Of a DNA stretch of 45,939 nucleotides, positions 34,323 through 43,121 are shown piece by piece. The first letter of the stretch is position 1, and each line of letters begins with the position of its first letter. Under the pieces are notes generated by a model. The model was given only the letters and a program-made list of their open reading frames with translations. It was not told the DNA's origin and ran no database searches. Origin of the DNA: Sedimentisphaerales bacterium. GTDB lineage: Bacteria; Planctomycetota; Phycisphaerae; Sedimentisphaerales; Anaerobacaceae. Position numbers and translations under genes: made by a program. The DNA is taken from NCBI GenBank assembly GCA_016933295.1, contig JAFGBG010000234.1, positions 1-45,939 on the forward strand. The letters run 5' to 3'.

Positions 34323-35255
34323 GTGAAGAAAACGAAGGTTCTTATTTTTGGTGCGAGCGGGATGCTCGGTTCGATGGTGGCGGATTATCTTTCACGAGAC
34401 GAAAGCCTGGCCGTTAACGCCACTATGCGTTCGCCGGGGCTTATCGACAAAGCCCGCCGGCTTGCGGATAATATCGATTGGCGGATTTTTGCGATTGAAG
34501 ACGAGAACCGGACGCTGCGGCAGTTCCAGGAATTTGCCGAGCCTGACTGGATTATAAACGCCGTCGGAATCATCAAGCCTTACATTCATGATAATCTGCC
34601 GGATGAAGTCGAGCGTGCATTGGTCGTGAATTCCTGTTTTCCGCATTGGCTGGCCCGGTCTTTCGAGAAATCCCGCATACTGCAGATTGCCACCGATTGC
34701 GTTTATTCCGGCTCGAAAGGACTTTATCTCGAAAGTGATAAGCACGATGCCCTTGATGTTTACGGCAAAACCAAAAGCCTGGGCGAAACTCGATTAGCAA
34801 ATATCAGTCACCTTCGCTGCTCCATAATCGGCCCGGAGCCGAAGAGCTACGTCTCGCTGCTCGAATGGTTTCGGCGACAAAAGGCGGATGCGGAAGTTTC
34901 CGGATATAAGAACCATTCGTGGAATGGAGTGACAACGTTGCATTTTGCCAAAATCTGCCGCGGTATCATTAAAGGTGATATTTCCCTGCCTGCTATACAG
35001 CATATAATCCCTGATGGGGAGATTATGAAACATGAGCTTCTTTGTTGTTTTGCGCAGTGTTATGAACGTGGTGATATTCGGATTACGGCTACCGATGCAC
35101 GTCAGGTTATTGACAGGAGGCTGGCTACGGAAAATCAAAATCTCAATATGAAAATATGGGAAAGTGCCGGGTATAGAGATTGCCCACCGTCTGTTTGCGA
35201 GATGGTCGAGGAGCTTGCCGCATTTGATTATCGATTTGAGGGGCTGGGGCAATGA
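34323..35255 (+). CDS. RmlD/WbvR-like NDP-keto-sugar reductase (GTG start)
   Basis: A 310-residue SDR with NAD(P) motif GASGMLG and the active-site Y147-G-K-T-K151 pattern in the segment VYGKTK, plus ATDCVYSGSKG typical of RmlD. It should reduce a 4-keto (or 3-keto) deoxysugar nucleotide. Its position between a cupin and a CapG-like 2-epimerase suggests the synthesis of an L-6-deoxy-2-acetamido sugar, as in the CapF/WbjC or WbvR pathways. GTG at 34323 is the only plausible start in frame; no clear ribosome binding site. It overlaps the next gene by ATGA (35252-35255). Confidence 0.78.
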   Translation: MKKTKVLIFGASGMLGSMVADYLSRDESLAVNATMRSPGLIDKARRLADNIDWRIFAIEDENRTLRQFQEFAEPDWIINAVGIIKPYIHDNLPDEVERALVVNSCFPHWLARSFEKSRILQIATDCVYSGSKGLYLESDKHDALDVYGKTKSLGETRLANISHLRCSIIGPEPKSYVSLLEWFRRQKADAEVSGYKNHSWNGVTTLHFAKICRGIIKGDISLPAIQHIIPDGEIMKHELLCCFAQCYERGDIRITATDARQVIDRRLATENQNLNMKIWESAGYRDCPPSVCEMVEELAAFDYRFEGLGQ

Positions 35256-36346
35256 AAATACTGACGATTTTAGGAACCCGCCCGGAGATTATTCGACTGT
35301 GCCGGATGATTTCAAAGCTCGATGAGCTTTGTGAGCATGTTCTTGTCCATACCGGCCAGAACTACGATTTTAATCTTAATGAAATCTTTTTTCAGCAGCT
35401 CGAAGTCAGAAAGCCGGATTATTTCCTCAATGCCAAAGGCACGTTCGGCGAACAGATCGGCGTTATATTGGCGGAGATGGAAAAAGTCCTTCTTAAGGAA
35501 AAACCGGATAAATTTCTCGTTTTGGGCGATACAAACAGCAGCATGGCGGCAATTATGGCCAAGCGAATGGGCATACCGGTCTATCACATGGAAGCTGGAA
35601 ATCGTTGTTATGACGACCGCGTTCCGGAGGAAGTAAACCGCCGGATCATCGATCATTCGAGCGATGTGCTTTTGCCCTATACTGAGCGGAGCAGGGCGAA
35701 TCTGTTGCGGGAGGGGGTAGAGGGACGGCGAATTTATGTCACTGGAAATCCCATTTACGAGGTTATAAGATATTACGACGAACGGATAGAAAGCTGCTCG
35801 ATTCTTAAAGAATTGAGTCTTGAGCGGCGACGTTATTTTCTCGTGACAATGCACCGTGAGGAGAATGTTGATATAAAATCGCGATTGACTGCGATAGTGG
35901 AGGCACTGAGGGAATTGCAGGCCGAATACGATGTTCCGATTATCGTAAGCACTCACCCTCGCACAAAAAAGCGAATAGCGGAATTCGGAATTACTATAGA
36001 CAACAAGGAAATTCGTTTTATGCCGCCTTTCGGTTTTTTTGAGTTTATCGCTCTTGAAAAAAACGCCCTATGTGTTGTCAGCGACAGCGGGACAGTTCAG
36101 GAAGAATGTACCGTATTTAATGTTCCGGCAGTTACAATTCGCGATGTTACCGAGCGCCCGGAGACAATCGAGTGCGGCAGTAATATCCTCAGCGGCACGC
36201 AAACGCAGAGTATAATCGGATGCGTGAAAACCGTCCTGGCGCTGAAAAAAGACTGGACTGCTCCACAGGAGTATCTCAGGGAAAATGTCAGCGAATTAAT
36301 TGTCAGAATTCTTACGGGCTATCTGCACAATTTGAGGTTCCAATAA
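35252..36346 (+). CDS. Non-hydrolysing UDP-N-acetylhexosamine 2-epimerase, CapG/WbjD-like
   Basis: A 364-residue protein of standard WecB-family length. Motifs: LGTRPEIIRL at the start, HTGQNYD, LVLGDTNSS, E114 in HMEAGNRCYDDRVPEEVNRR, TMHREENVD, and VVSDSGTVQEE. The EAGNRCYDDRVPEE form is, from memory, more like CapG/WbjD epimerases of L-FucNAc or L-QuiNAc synthesis than like housekeeping WecB, which has EAGLRTGD. Cytoplasmic enzyme that inverts C2 of a UDP-HexNAc derivative. No 4,6-dehydratase of the CapE type was found in the window, so the full pathway must use an enzyme encoded elsewhere. Confidence 0.88.
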   Translation: MKILTILGTRPEIIRLCRMISKLDELCEHVLVHTGQNYDFNLNEIFFQQLEVRKPDYFLNAKGTFGEQIGVILAEMEKVLLKEKPDKFLVLGDTNSSMAAIMAKRMGIPVYHMEAGNRCYDDRVPEEVNRRIIDHSSDVLLPYTERSRANLLREGVEGRRIYVTGNPIYEVIRYYDERIESCSILKELSLERRRYFLVTMHREENVDIKSRLTAIVEALRELQAEYDVPIIVSTHPRTKKRIAEFGITIDNKEIRFMPPFGFFEFIALEKNALCVVSDSGTVQEECTVFNVPAVTIRDVTERPETIECGSNILSGTQTQSIIGCVKTVLALKKDWTAPQEYLRENVSELIVRILTGYLHNLRFQ

Positions 36347-36366
36347 ATTTTTAGAGGCAACATATT

Positions 36367-37203
36367 ATGATATATCTCAATGCCGAAGTAGTCAGCGGAT
36401 TAGGGGAAGATACTTTTTGGACGTGGTTCAAAAGGGAATTTCCATCAAGCTCCTTCGATAGGCCGAAATCTTTGACGGAAAAAGATATTGTTTTGAGGTA
36501 TTCTACATTAGGACCGATAGATGTTTATCCTTCTAAAACTATTGCTTTGCTCTGGGAATTGTATCCCCAGATGAAAGAGACACTGGTTTCGAACGAATGG
36601 GATGACAAATTGAATACGATTTATCGATGTGCCAAATTCAGCACATATCGTACTGTAGCCAGCCATCTTGCTATTGCTCCCTACGAACAATACGGGACGG
36701 TTGAAATTATTCCGATAGGTGTAAACACGGATCTGTTCAGGCCGATTGCTGATAAAAATGCACTAAGAGATAAATACGATATTCCGAAGAATAAAAGAGT
36801 TGGCTTCTGGTGCGGCACAATGCATCCGATGAAAGGATATTCAAGACTTCAGAAATATGCCGCAGAAAATCCTGACATACACTGGATAATAGTCTGGAAG
36901 CAGCAATCCGAAGCCAGCTATATGGAAGGGGCGGAAAACTTCGTATTAGTTCCGCAGGATGTGCTGGTGGAGTTAATTAACGCGGCGGATTTTTATCTCT
37001 GCTGCGGCATGCTGAGACCGTTTTTTATGATTGAGTGGGAGGCGATGGCCTGTAATCTGCCGATGGTGATCTTAGATGACGTGCAGAAGGACTTCGTGCC
37101 TTCGGATAATCCGCGTGACGACATCTTTTCATTGGGCTGGGATCGCAAATCGGTCAAAAGAAAGTGGGAAGATTACTTAAGCAGAAGGGGAATCGAATGG
37201 TAA
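36367..37203 (+). CDS. GT4-like glycosyltransferase with degenerate acidic motif
   Basis: A 278-residue protein with GT-B sequence: IIPIGVNTDLFRPI, VGFWCGTMHPMKGYSRL and, near the end, MLRPFFMIEWEAMACNLPMV. In GT4 enzymes an E-x7-E element stands there; the second Glu is kept (EWEAMA) and the first is Arg. The protein is short for GT4 (usually 350-400), having a small N-terminal half. It may be a low-activity or helper transferase. It overlaps the start of the following gene by seven bases. Confidence 0.68.
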   Translation: MIYLNAEVVSGLGEDTFWTWFKREFPSSSFDRPKSLTEKDIVLRYSTLGPIDVYPSKTIALLWELYPQMKETLVSNEWDDKLNTIYRCAKFSTYRTVASHLAIAPYEQYGTVEIIPIGVNTDLFRPIADKNALRDKYDIPKNKRVGFWCGTMHPMKGYSRLQKYAAENPDIHWIIVWKQQSEASYMEGAENFVLVPQDVLVELINAADFYLCCGMLRPFFMIEWEAMACNLPMVILDDVQKDFVPSDNPRDDIFSLGWDRKSVKRKWEDYLSRRGIEW

Positions 37204-40200
37204 AAATATCGATAACCGCTCTTATTTATAAATCCACAAAATTTGCAGACTGGATTTACGAATCTGTATATGAGTTTACACCTTTTCTGCGGAGAAACGA
37301 AGCCGAATTTTATTTTGTGGCGAACGATCCCACTGAAGAATTGCTGTTGCACCTGCGGCAAAAAGGTTACAAACACTATATAAATCGCAATGAGAGCCTG
37401 ACCGAAGAGCAGTTGTTCAAAATGGGATATGGCAAACCCGAATACATACACAGAGTTTATAGAGGCTGGAATCAGGCGATTTTACATGCAAATGGGCAAA
37501 TCGTTGTTTTGGTAAACAGCGACAATTATTTTTCTCCGGACTGGCTTGAAAACCTCTTGAAGTATCTCACACCCGAGATGGTCGTCTGCTCGAAGCTTGT
37601 CGAAAGAAAGCACCCGAAACATCCGATTTTTCCGGGAGCGTATCACGGCGAATTCGGCAATCATCCCGATAATTTCAACAAGCAGGCTTTTCTGGATTTT
37701 TGCGATGAGAAAAGAATTACCGGCATTGAAGCCGGCGGTGCTTTTATGCCGTGTATATTTTATAAGGATTCGGCGGTTAAGGTCGGATTATATCCGGAAG
37801 GAAATATCGCGGGACAGTCTTTTGATGATGTTATAAATTACGGGGACCAGGTCTTTTTTGAAAGGCTCAGAAGCATTGGTATCAAGCATTTCACCGCCCT
37901 GGACTCGCTTGTTTATCATCTAAAAGAAGGCGAGATGGACTCGCCGCTTGAGGCACAGACGACGGGTGAAATTGCCGCCAATGATATTTTTACGGATTTA
38001 GGGACGATACCTGCGCCGAAAGAATTTATTTTACAGGAAGGCTCGCTGACAACAAAAAAAGCCAATATAATTTACTCTAAACTCTGCATGCCGAAAACCT
38101 CTTCGGACGGCTTATATTATTTAAAGTTTGTTCTCTCGAACAACAACAGGCAATGGGATGCGGAAATAACCAATGGTTATAACGAACCTTTCAAGGAATT
38201 TACTGTTGTTGACCCGGTGACAAAAGAAAATCTTCTTGTTACGGCAAAAGATATTTTCGACTCGCTTAAACGAGGCTATGATTTTTCCGCCGCTCAGGCT
38301 GAATTTCGCCGGACACGAGCGAATATTAACCGGCGACCTTCCGTTGCCTTTACAATAAAATATTCGTCAATCATAGGGGGCGGGACATTAAACGTATTGG
38401 AATACGCAAACTGGCTTTCGGATTTGGGTGTTGATGTTGCCATTTATTCCAACGACAAACCGCCGGAATGGATGGAGATAAAGGGCAGATTTTATTGTAT
38501 CGAAGATACCAGGGAAAGATACTCGGCGATCACCGAGCCTGTGGTTATTATATATTCTGTTCTGGAATTGCAGGATTTGCTCTATTGTTGCGATACGACC
38601 AACAAAATGATATATCATTTGGCCCAGGGCATCGAGGACCATCATTATTGTGTATCGACGTACGAATCCCTGATGGCTCCGAAAACGATTTTCGAATTTC
38701 TATTTTCTTTGCCCGTAGGGCGTATCGCTGTTTCGCCGCACATTCGCGACTACTTCGAGCGGAATTATAACCAGAAAACGTTCGATATATTCAATGGTAT
38801 CAATCTTGATATATTTAAGCCCCGGCCCAAAGAAAGCTCCGGCAAAAAAATAAAAATACTCAGCAGTGGAAATCCGGCACATCTGCTCAAGGGTAAGGAC
38901 GATATTAAACGCGCATTATGCCTGGTTGCAAATAATTGTCCGCATCTGGATTTTAGTCTGACCATCGTATGCGGCGAAAAGTTGTATGAGAAAGAAAATC
39001 TTTTTGCCGATATCCCGGGCAACGTTAACTGCCGGATCGAATATGGTTTATCTCAGGAGCAAATGCAGCGGGCCTACTGCGAATCGGATATTTATATCAA
39101 CTCGTCCTGGTACGAAGGTTTCGGATTGCCGTCTATTGAAGCGATGGCCTGCGGTATCCCGGTAGTTCAGGCGGACAATCGGGGATTGGACGGGGTAGCT
39201 AAGGACAGGTTTAACTGCCTCTTAATTGAGCCGAATAATCCTCAAAGAATGGCCGAGGCGATTGAGATACTGATTAGTGATAATTTTCTTAAAGACAACC
39301 TTATTAAAAACGGAATCGAGACGGCAAAGGAAAACTCCAAAGAAAATCAATATAAAATGTTCGTATCTCAATTCGAAAAAATTCTCGATTGCAGTTTCGA
39401 CACCGCTGAAAGAAGCAGGGGACGGCAGAATGCAGGAAATGCGGCAAACGACGCGCGAAGATACGATAAGCCTGTTTTTTCTGTCATGGTTCCGACGTGC
39501 AATCAGGCGGAATTTCTGCCGGATGCGCTGGATAGCCTTATAAATCAAACCTATGATAACTGGGAAGCGGTTGTAGTTAACGACGGCTCGACCGATGAAA
39601 CGACGGAAGTTCTTAATCGTTATGCCGAAAAAGATCCGCGAATCCGAATTTTTCATAAAGATAACGGCGGTGTTGCTTCCGCTTTAAACGAGGGCCTTCG
39701 GCACGCTCGGGGGCAGTGGATTTGCTGGCTTTCCTCAGACGACCTTTTCGAGCCAGATAAACTTCAAATACATCTGAAGGCGATCCGGGAAAATCCGGAT
39801 ACGTACTTTTTCCATACTGACTATTATATCATGGACAGTCGGTCTAACTGCAGAATGCCGGCCAAATCGGATATGGATACGTTCATCCCGCTACTGGAAT
39901 TGCAAGTGTTGAAATTCTTCGAGATTAATTACTTTAACGGTATAAGCGTTGCCGTTCATAGAAATGTATTTGAGACTGTCGGCTGTTTCAATGAGAAGTA
40001 CAGAAACGGCCAGGATTTTGATATGTGGCTTCGGATCAGTGCTTTGTATCCATCGTTTTTTATCGATAAAAGAACATGTATAACCCGGATACATCCTGCT
40101 CAGGGAACGAATATTTCGATTGACAAGGCGGTTTACGATTCTCCCGGGATTTACGATTCGGCGGTAGCATGTCTGGAGTTTCTGAATTCTCATGAATTTT

Positions 40201-42803
40201 CGGAGATTTTCCCGTGCCTTGATTTGTCCGTTGCCGAAGAAGCGATGTTTGCGATTGAAAATGTTTTGAAAGTAATTATAAATCCGCTTTCATTTGTCAA
40301 TCGTTGTGGGTACGGCCCGGCTTTATTGGGGCGGCTGCGCGAATGGATTACACAAAAAGCTTCTTCTGAGATAAAATTAATTATAAAGTCACAGATTGGA
40401 CAGGCAATTCGAAATATATCGGCGCTATTTAAGTCGGAGGAGATTAATAAAGCGTTCGAGCTGATATACGAATCCCTGGATAAACCTTTTCAGTACCGGC
40501 AATATGATCCGCTGAGTGAAATGGAGCTGAATGCTCAACGGTTGGAGAGTGCCGGCCAAACCGAGCAAACGCGTATCGCGAGGGATTATTTAGCACAGGT
40601 CTCACAAAAGAGAGAAAAGAAAATTGCCGTAAAAGACGGGCCGTTATTTTCCATTGTTGTCCCGACGTACAATCAGGCGGAATTTCTGCCGCAGTCATTA
40701 GATAGTCTTATAAACCAGACCTGCGGCAACTGGGAAGCGGTCGTTGTTAATGACGGCTCGACCGATGGAACGGCTGAAGTTCTTAATCGTTATGCGGCAA
40801 AAGATTCTCGAATACGCGTAATTAATAAAACAAACGGCGGCGTTGCCTCCGCCTTGAACGAGGGCGTCAAAGCAGCACGCGGCAAATGGATTTGCTGGCT
40901 CTCGTCGGACGATATGTTCGAGCCGGACAAACTCGAAGTGCATTTGCAGACAATTCGGGAGAATCCTGATATACGCTTTTTCCATACGAATTATTATCTC
41001 TTCGACGATGAAAAGGAAGTTAAATGCGAGTTGAAATCGGATCACAGGGAAATAGTCGCGCCGGCGGAACTTCAGGTGTTGAAATTTTTTGAAACAAACT
41101 ATGTCAACGGCATAAGCATCGCAGTTCACAGAGAAGTATTTGACAAGGTCGGTTACTTCGATGAAAAGTACAGGTGCGGCCAGGACTTCGATATGTGGCT
41201 GAGGATAAGCGCTTGTTACAGGTCGTTTTTCATCGACCGCAAAACCTGTGTCACCCGCTGGCATCAAAAGCAGGGCATGAGAAGTTTTCCGGAGGCCGGT
41301 TCTTTCGACTCCTGCCGGGCCTGTGTGGAATTTCTGAACTCGCATGAATACGGCGATTGTTTTCCGTTAATCGACCTGACTACCGCCGGAGGGGCCGCGA
41401 AGGCAATTAAGGAAACGATGGCGGTTGTTTTCAATATAAATGCGATGATGTACAGATGCTGTTTTAATACCGCCTTGCTCGATAGGCTGTGTGAATGGCT
41501 CTCGCAGCGTTGCCCCGGCGAGATAAAGGAAGCATTGATGCCGCATTTGAGAAGCATGCTGGATAACCTGAATAATTCCAGTCTGCCCGAAGAGGTTAAA
41601 GCCGCGTTATTAACATTTTCTGAGAATTTGTCGGGTGACTTTCGTTATTCGCATCACGATTTTGAAAAGCAAACCGCTCAGTACGTTCAAAGGCTCTCTG
41701 CTGCCGGGCAATCGGAAAGAACAGCCAATATCGAGCGATATCTCTCGCTTTTGAAAAATCCTGATGAAATTAAAAATCACCCCGGCGAACGGTCGGGTTC
41801 TTTGGTTTCGGTAATAATGCCTGCCTTAAACGCATCGAAATATATTCAAAAAGCGATTGAAAGTGTGTTGGAGCAGGATTACGACAATTTCGAGTTCGTT
41901 ATTGTCGATGATGGTTCTACGGATAATACCAGAGAAATAATTGCCGGATTTGATGATAAGAGAATCAAATATTTTTATAAGGATTGCGGCGGCGCAGCGA
42001 GCGCTCGAAATCTGGCGGTACAAAAATCCGAAGGATCATTGATAAGTGTTCTTGATGCTAACGATATGATGAAGCCCGGCTTGATATCCGCCCACCTTCG
42101 CGAGTTTGAGAACTGTCCCGATGCCGACCTGGTTTATTGCGATGATTGCCTGATTGACAAGGACGGCGGACAAATCCGTGTGATTAAATGTCCCGAGTAT
42201 CCCGATGATAAATCACTGATAAGAGACCTGTTTCGCAGCGGTTTTCCCATAGTGCCGTTCAGAACCTGTATTAAACGAAGTGTTTTCGATAAGATAGGAT
42301 ATTATGACGAAAATCTTTCCGCTGGCTGGGACTATGACATGATGCGGCGGTTTGTAAAGCAGGGATTGAAAATACACCACCTACCGAACGCCCTGTACAT
42401 GCGGCGAATGCTGCTTGAGAATAATACAGAGGAGATGGCGGCACAAAGAGCAAAAAGTCTTTTCGATATCCTCGGGCGATTTGTCGATACGTTCGCTTAT
42501 GACGAGCTGTTCCCGGATGTTGCATGGGAAAAGATTAATCCGCAAAAACGAGAATTTTTTACCAAATATTTAGTTGCCGCGACTTATCTTTCAATCGGCA
42601 GCGCCCATCTCAAGACGAATTCGCCGCCGGTTTATAACCGGATGGCCTGTGAGCTTGCCGAGGGTGAATTGAAGCAGTGCCTGCAGAGTGAGCCGGATAA
42701 CGAGAATATCCGACAGTTATTGAAAAAATGTCGAATGCAAAGGCAAAATTCCCGGCAGAAAGCCCACCGGACAGCTATTTTGGCCGGGGAAGGAAAAATA
42801 TGA
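37197..42803 (+). CDS. Five-module glycosyltransferase (GT2-GT4-GT2-GT2-GT2), 1868 residues
   Basis: Five catalytic-looking modules. (1) About 1-290: divergent GT2/GT-A domain, VLVNSDNYFSPDW. (2) About 378-725: GT4, with E640-x7-E648 (EGFGLPSIE, followed by AMACGIPVV). (3) About 757-1146 and (4) about 1147-1536: two GT2 modules, each 390 residues and closely alike, with metal motif WLSSDD (D848, D849, and 1238-1239). (5) About 1533-1750: GT2 with VLDANDM (D1620), the last Asp spaced differently. A tail of about 100 residues looks TPR-like. The ATG at 37197 has AGGGGA just before it; the open frame reaches 37164. Multi-module transferases can build an oligosaccharide without release. No membrane segment is seen. 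A sequencing-based fusion is unlikely since the frame is open throughout. Confidence 0.85.
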   Translation: MVKISITALIYKSTKFADWIYESVYEFTPFLRRNEAEFYFVANDPTEELLLHLRQKGYKHYINRNESLTEEQLFKMGYGKPEYIHRVYRGWNQAILHANGQIVVLVNSDNYFSPDWLENLLKYLTPEMVVCSKLVERKHPKHPIFPGAYHGEFGNHPDNFNKQAFLDFCDEKRITGIEAGGAFMPCIFYKDSAVKVGLYPEGNIAGQSFDDVINYGDQVFFERLRSIGIKHFTALDSLVYHLKEGEMDSPLEAQTTGEIAANDIFTDLGTIPAPKEFILQEGSLTTKKANIIYSKLCMPKTSSDGLYYLKFVLSNNNRQWDAEITNGYNEPFKEFTVVDPVTKENLLVTAKDIFDSLKRGYDFSAAQAEFRRTRANINRRPSVAFTIKYSSIIGGGTLNVLEYANWLSDLGVDVAIYSNDKPPEWMEIKGRFYCIEDTRERYSAITEPVVIIYSVLELQDLLYCCDTTNKMIYHLAQGIEDHHYCVSTYESLMAPKTIFEFLFSLPVGRIAVSPHIRDYFERNYNQKTFDIFNGINLDIFKPRPKESSGKKIKILSSGNPAHLLKGKDDIKRALCLVANNCPHLDFSLTIVCGEKLYEKENLFADIPGNVNCRIEYGLSQEQMQRAYCESDIYINSSWYEGFGLPSIEAMACGIPVVQADNRGLDGVAKDRFNCLLIEPNNPQRMAEAIEILISDNFLKDNLIKNGIETAKENSKENQYKMFVSQFEKILDCSFDTAERSRGRQNAGNAANDARRYDKPVFSVMVPTCNQAEFLPDALDSLINQTYDNWEAVVVNDGSTDETTEVLNRYAEKDPRIRIFHKDNGGVASALNEGLRHARGQWICWLSSDDLFEPDKLQIHLKAIRENPDTYFFHTDYYIMDSRSNCRMPAKSDMDTFIPLLELQVLKFFEINYFNGISVAVHRNVFETVGCFNEKYRNGQDFDMWLRISALYPSFFIDKRTCITRIHPAQGTNISIDKAVYDSPGIYDSAVACLEFLNSHEFSEIFPCLDLSVAEEAMFAIENVLKVIINPLSFVNRCGYGPALLGRLREWITQKASSEIKLIIKSQIGQAIRNISALFKSEEINKAFELIYESLDKPFQYRQYDPLSEMELNAQRLESAGQTEQTRIARDYLAQVSQKREKKIAVKDGPLFSIVVPTYNQAEFLPQSLDSLINQTCGNWEAVVVNDGSTDGTAEVLNRYAAKDSRIRVINKTNGGVASALNEGVKAARGKWICWLSSDDMFEPDKLEVHLQTIRENPDIRFFHTNYYLFDDEKEVKCELKSDHREIVAPAELQVLKFFETNYVNGISIAVHREVFDKVGYFDEKYRCGQDFDMWLRISACYRSFFIDRKTCVTRWHQKQGMRSFPEAGSFDSCRACVEFLNSHEYGDCFPLIDLTTAGGAAKAIKETMAVVFNINAMMYRCCFNTALLDRLCEWLSQRCPGEIKEALMPHLRSMLDNLNNSSLPEEVKAALLTFSENLSGDFRYSHHDFEKQTAQYVQRLSAAGQSERTANIERYLSLLKNPDEIKNHPGERSGSLVSVIMPALNASKYIQKAIESVLEQDYDNFEFVIVDDGSTDNTREIIAGFDDKRIKYFYKDCGGAASARNLAVQKSEGSLISVLDANDMMKPGLISAHLREFENCPDADLVYCDDCLIDKDGGQIRVIKCPEYPDDKSLIRDLFRSGFPIVPFRTCIKRSVFDKIGYYDENLSAGWDYDMMRRFVKQGLKIHHLPNALYMRRMLLENNTEEMAAQRAKSLFDILGRFVDTFAYDELFPDVAWEKINPQKREFFTKYLVAATYLSIGSAHLKTNSPPVYNRMACELAEGELKQCLQSEPDNENIRQLLKKCRMQRQNSRQKAHRTAILAGEGKI
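39470..41790 (+). repeat. Tandem 1170-base duplication inside the five-module gene
   Basis: Two copies follow each other in frame. A sequence CAATCAGGCGGAATTTCTGC begins at 39500 and again at 40670, so the period is 1170 bases (390 codons). Long blocks are near-identical between copies in the GT2 core, while the C-terminal third of each unit is more diverged. Confidence 0.8.
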
Positions 42804-42920
42804 TATGCGGCTGATTGAATTTCGGATAGCTTTTTGCCGCGTTAGTACTTAACTCAAACTGACCGATTTATAATGAAGTATAGTCATAAGTGAATATGTA
42901 ATAATAACCTATCGCGGACG

Positions 42921-43014
42921 GTCATTCCTGCGAAAGCAGTCCCGTCAGGGACACCTTACGGCGGAATCCACTGTTGCGAAATCATAAATGGATACCCGCT
43001 TTCCCGGGTATGAC
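42921..43014. mobile_element. Degenerate palindromic MITE/REP-like element
   Basis: Starts GTCATTCCTGCGAAAGCAG and ends CCCGCTTTCCCGGGTATGAC, so the ends are an imperfect inverted repeat. The internal GGAATCCA (42963-42970) and TGGATACCC (42989-42997) extend the palindrome. The core with GTCATTCC-GCGAAAGC is a widely distributed palindromic repeat in bacterial intergenic DNA. About 20 bases near CCCGTCAGGGAC may be an insertion in the left arm. No transposase is encoded. Confidence 0.65.
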
Positions 43015-43040
43015 AGTACGAATCGGTCATTTTAAGTACT

Positions 43041-43067
43041 TAAGGAACTATTGTTTTTTAACGATAA
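43041..43067 (+). promoter_or_regulatory. Candidate sigma-28 (FliA-type) promoter of fliD
   Basis: TAAGGAAC (43041-43048), 11 bases, AACGATAA (43060-43067). Against TAAAGTTT-N11-GCCGATAA the -10 half keeps CGATAA and the spacing is exact; the -35 half is weaker (4 of 8). Filament-cap genes are often FliA-controlled, which fits. Start about 43074, 48 bases before the ATG. Confidence 0.4.
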
Positions 43068-43121
43068 TAAAAAGCGAGTCGGTAGATATTTGGTTTTGTA
43101 TTAACATAGAGGCGAATAAAG

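Larger units (their letters stand above)
42804..43121. other. Intergenic region before fliD, 318 bases
   Basis: It holds no gene. A MITE-like palindrome occupies 42921-43014 and a candidate sigma-28 promoter 43041-43067. The frame at 42974 contains WIPAFPGMT, a familiar translation artefact of that repeat family, and is not called. Confidence 0.6.

Noticed and set aside
37164-37196. Upstream GTG start for the five-module glycosyltransferase
   Set aside because: The ATG at 37197 has a good AGGGGA site at proper distance; the longer start overlaps the previous gene by 40 bases.
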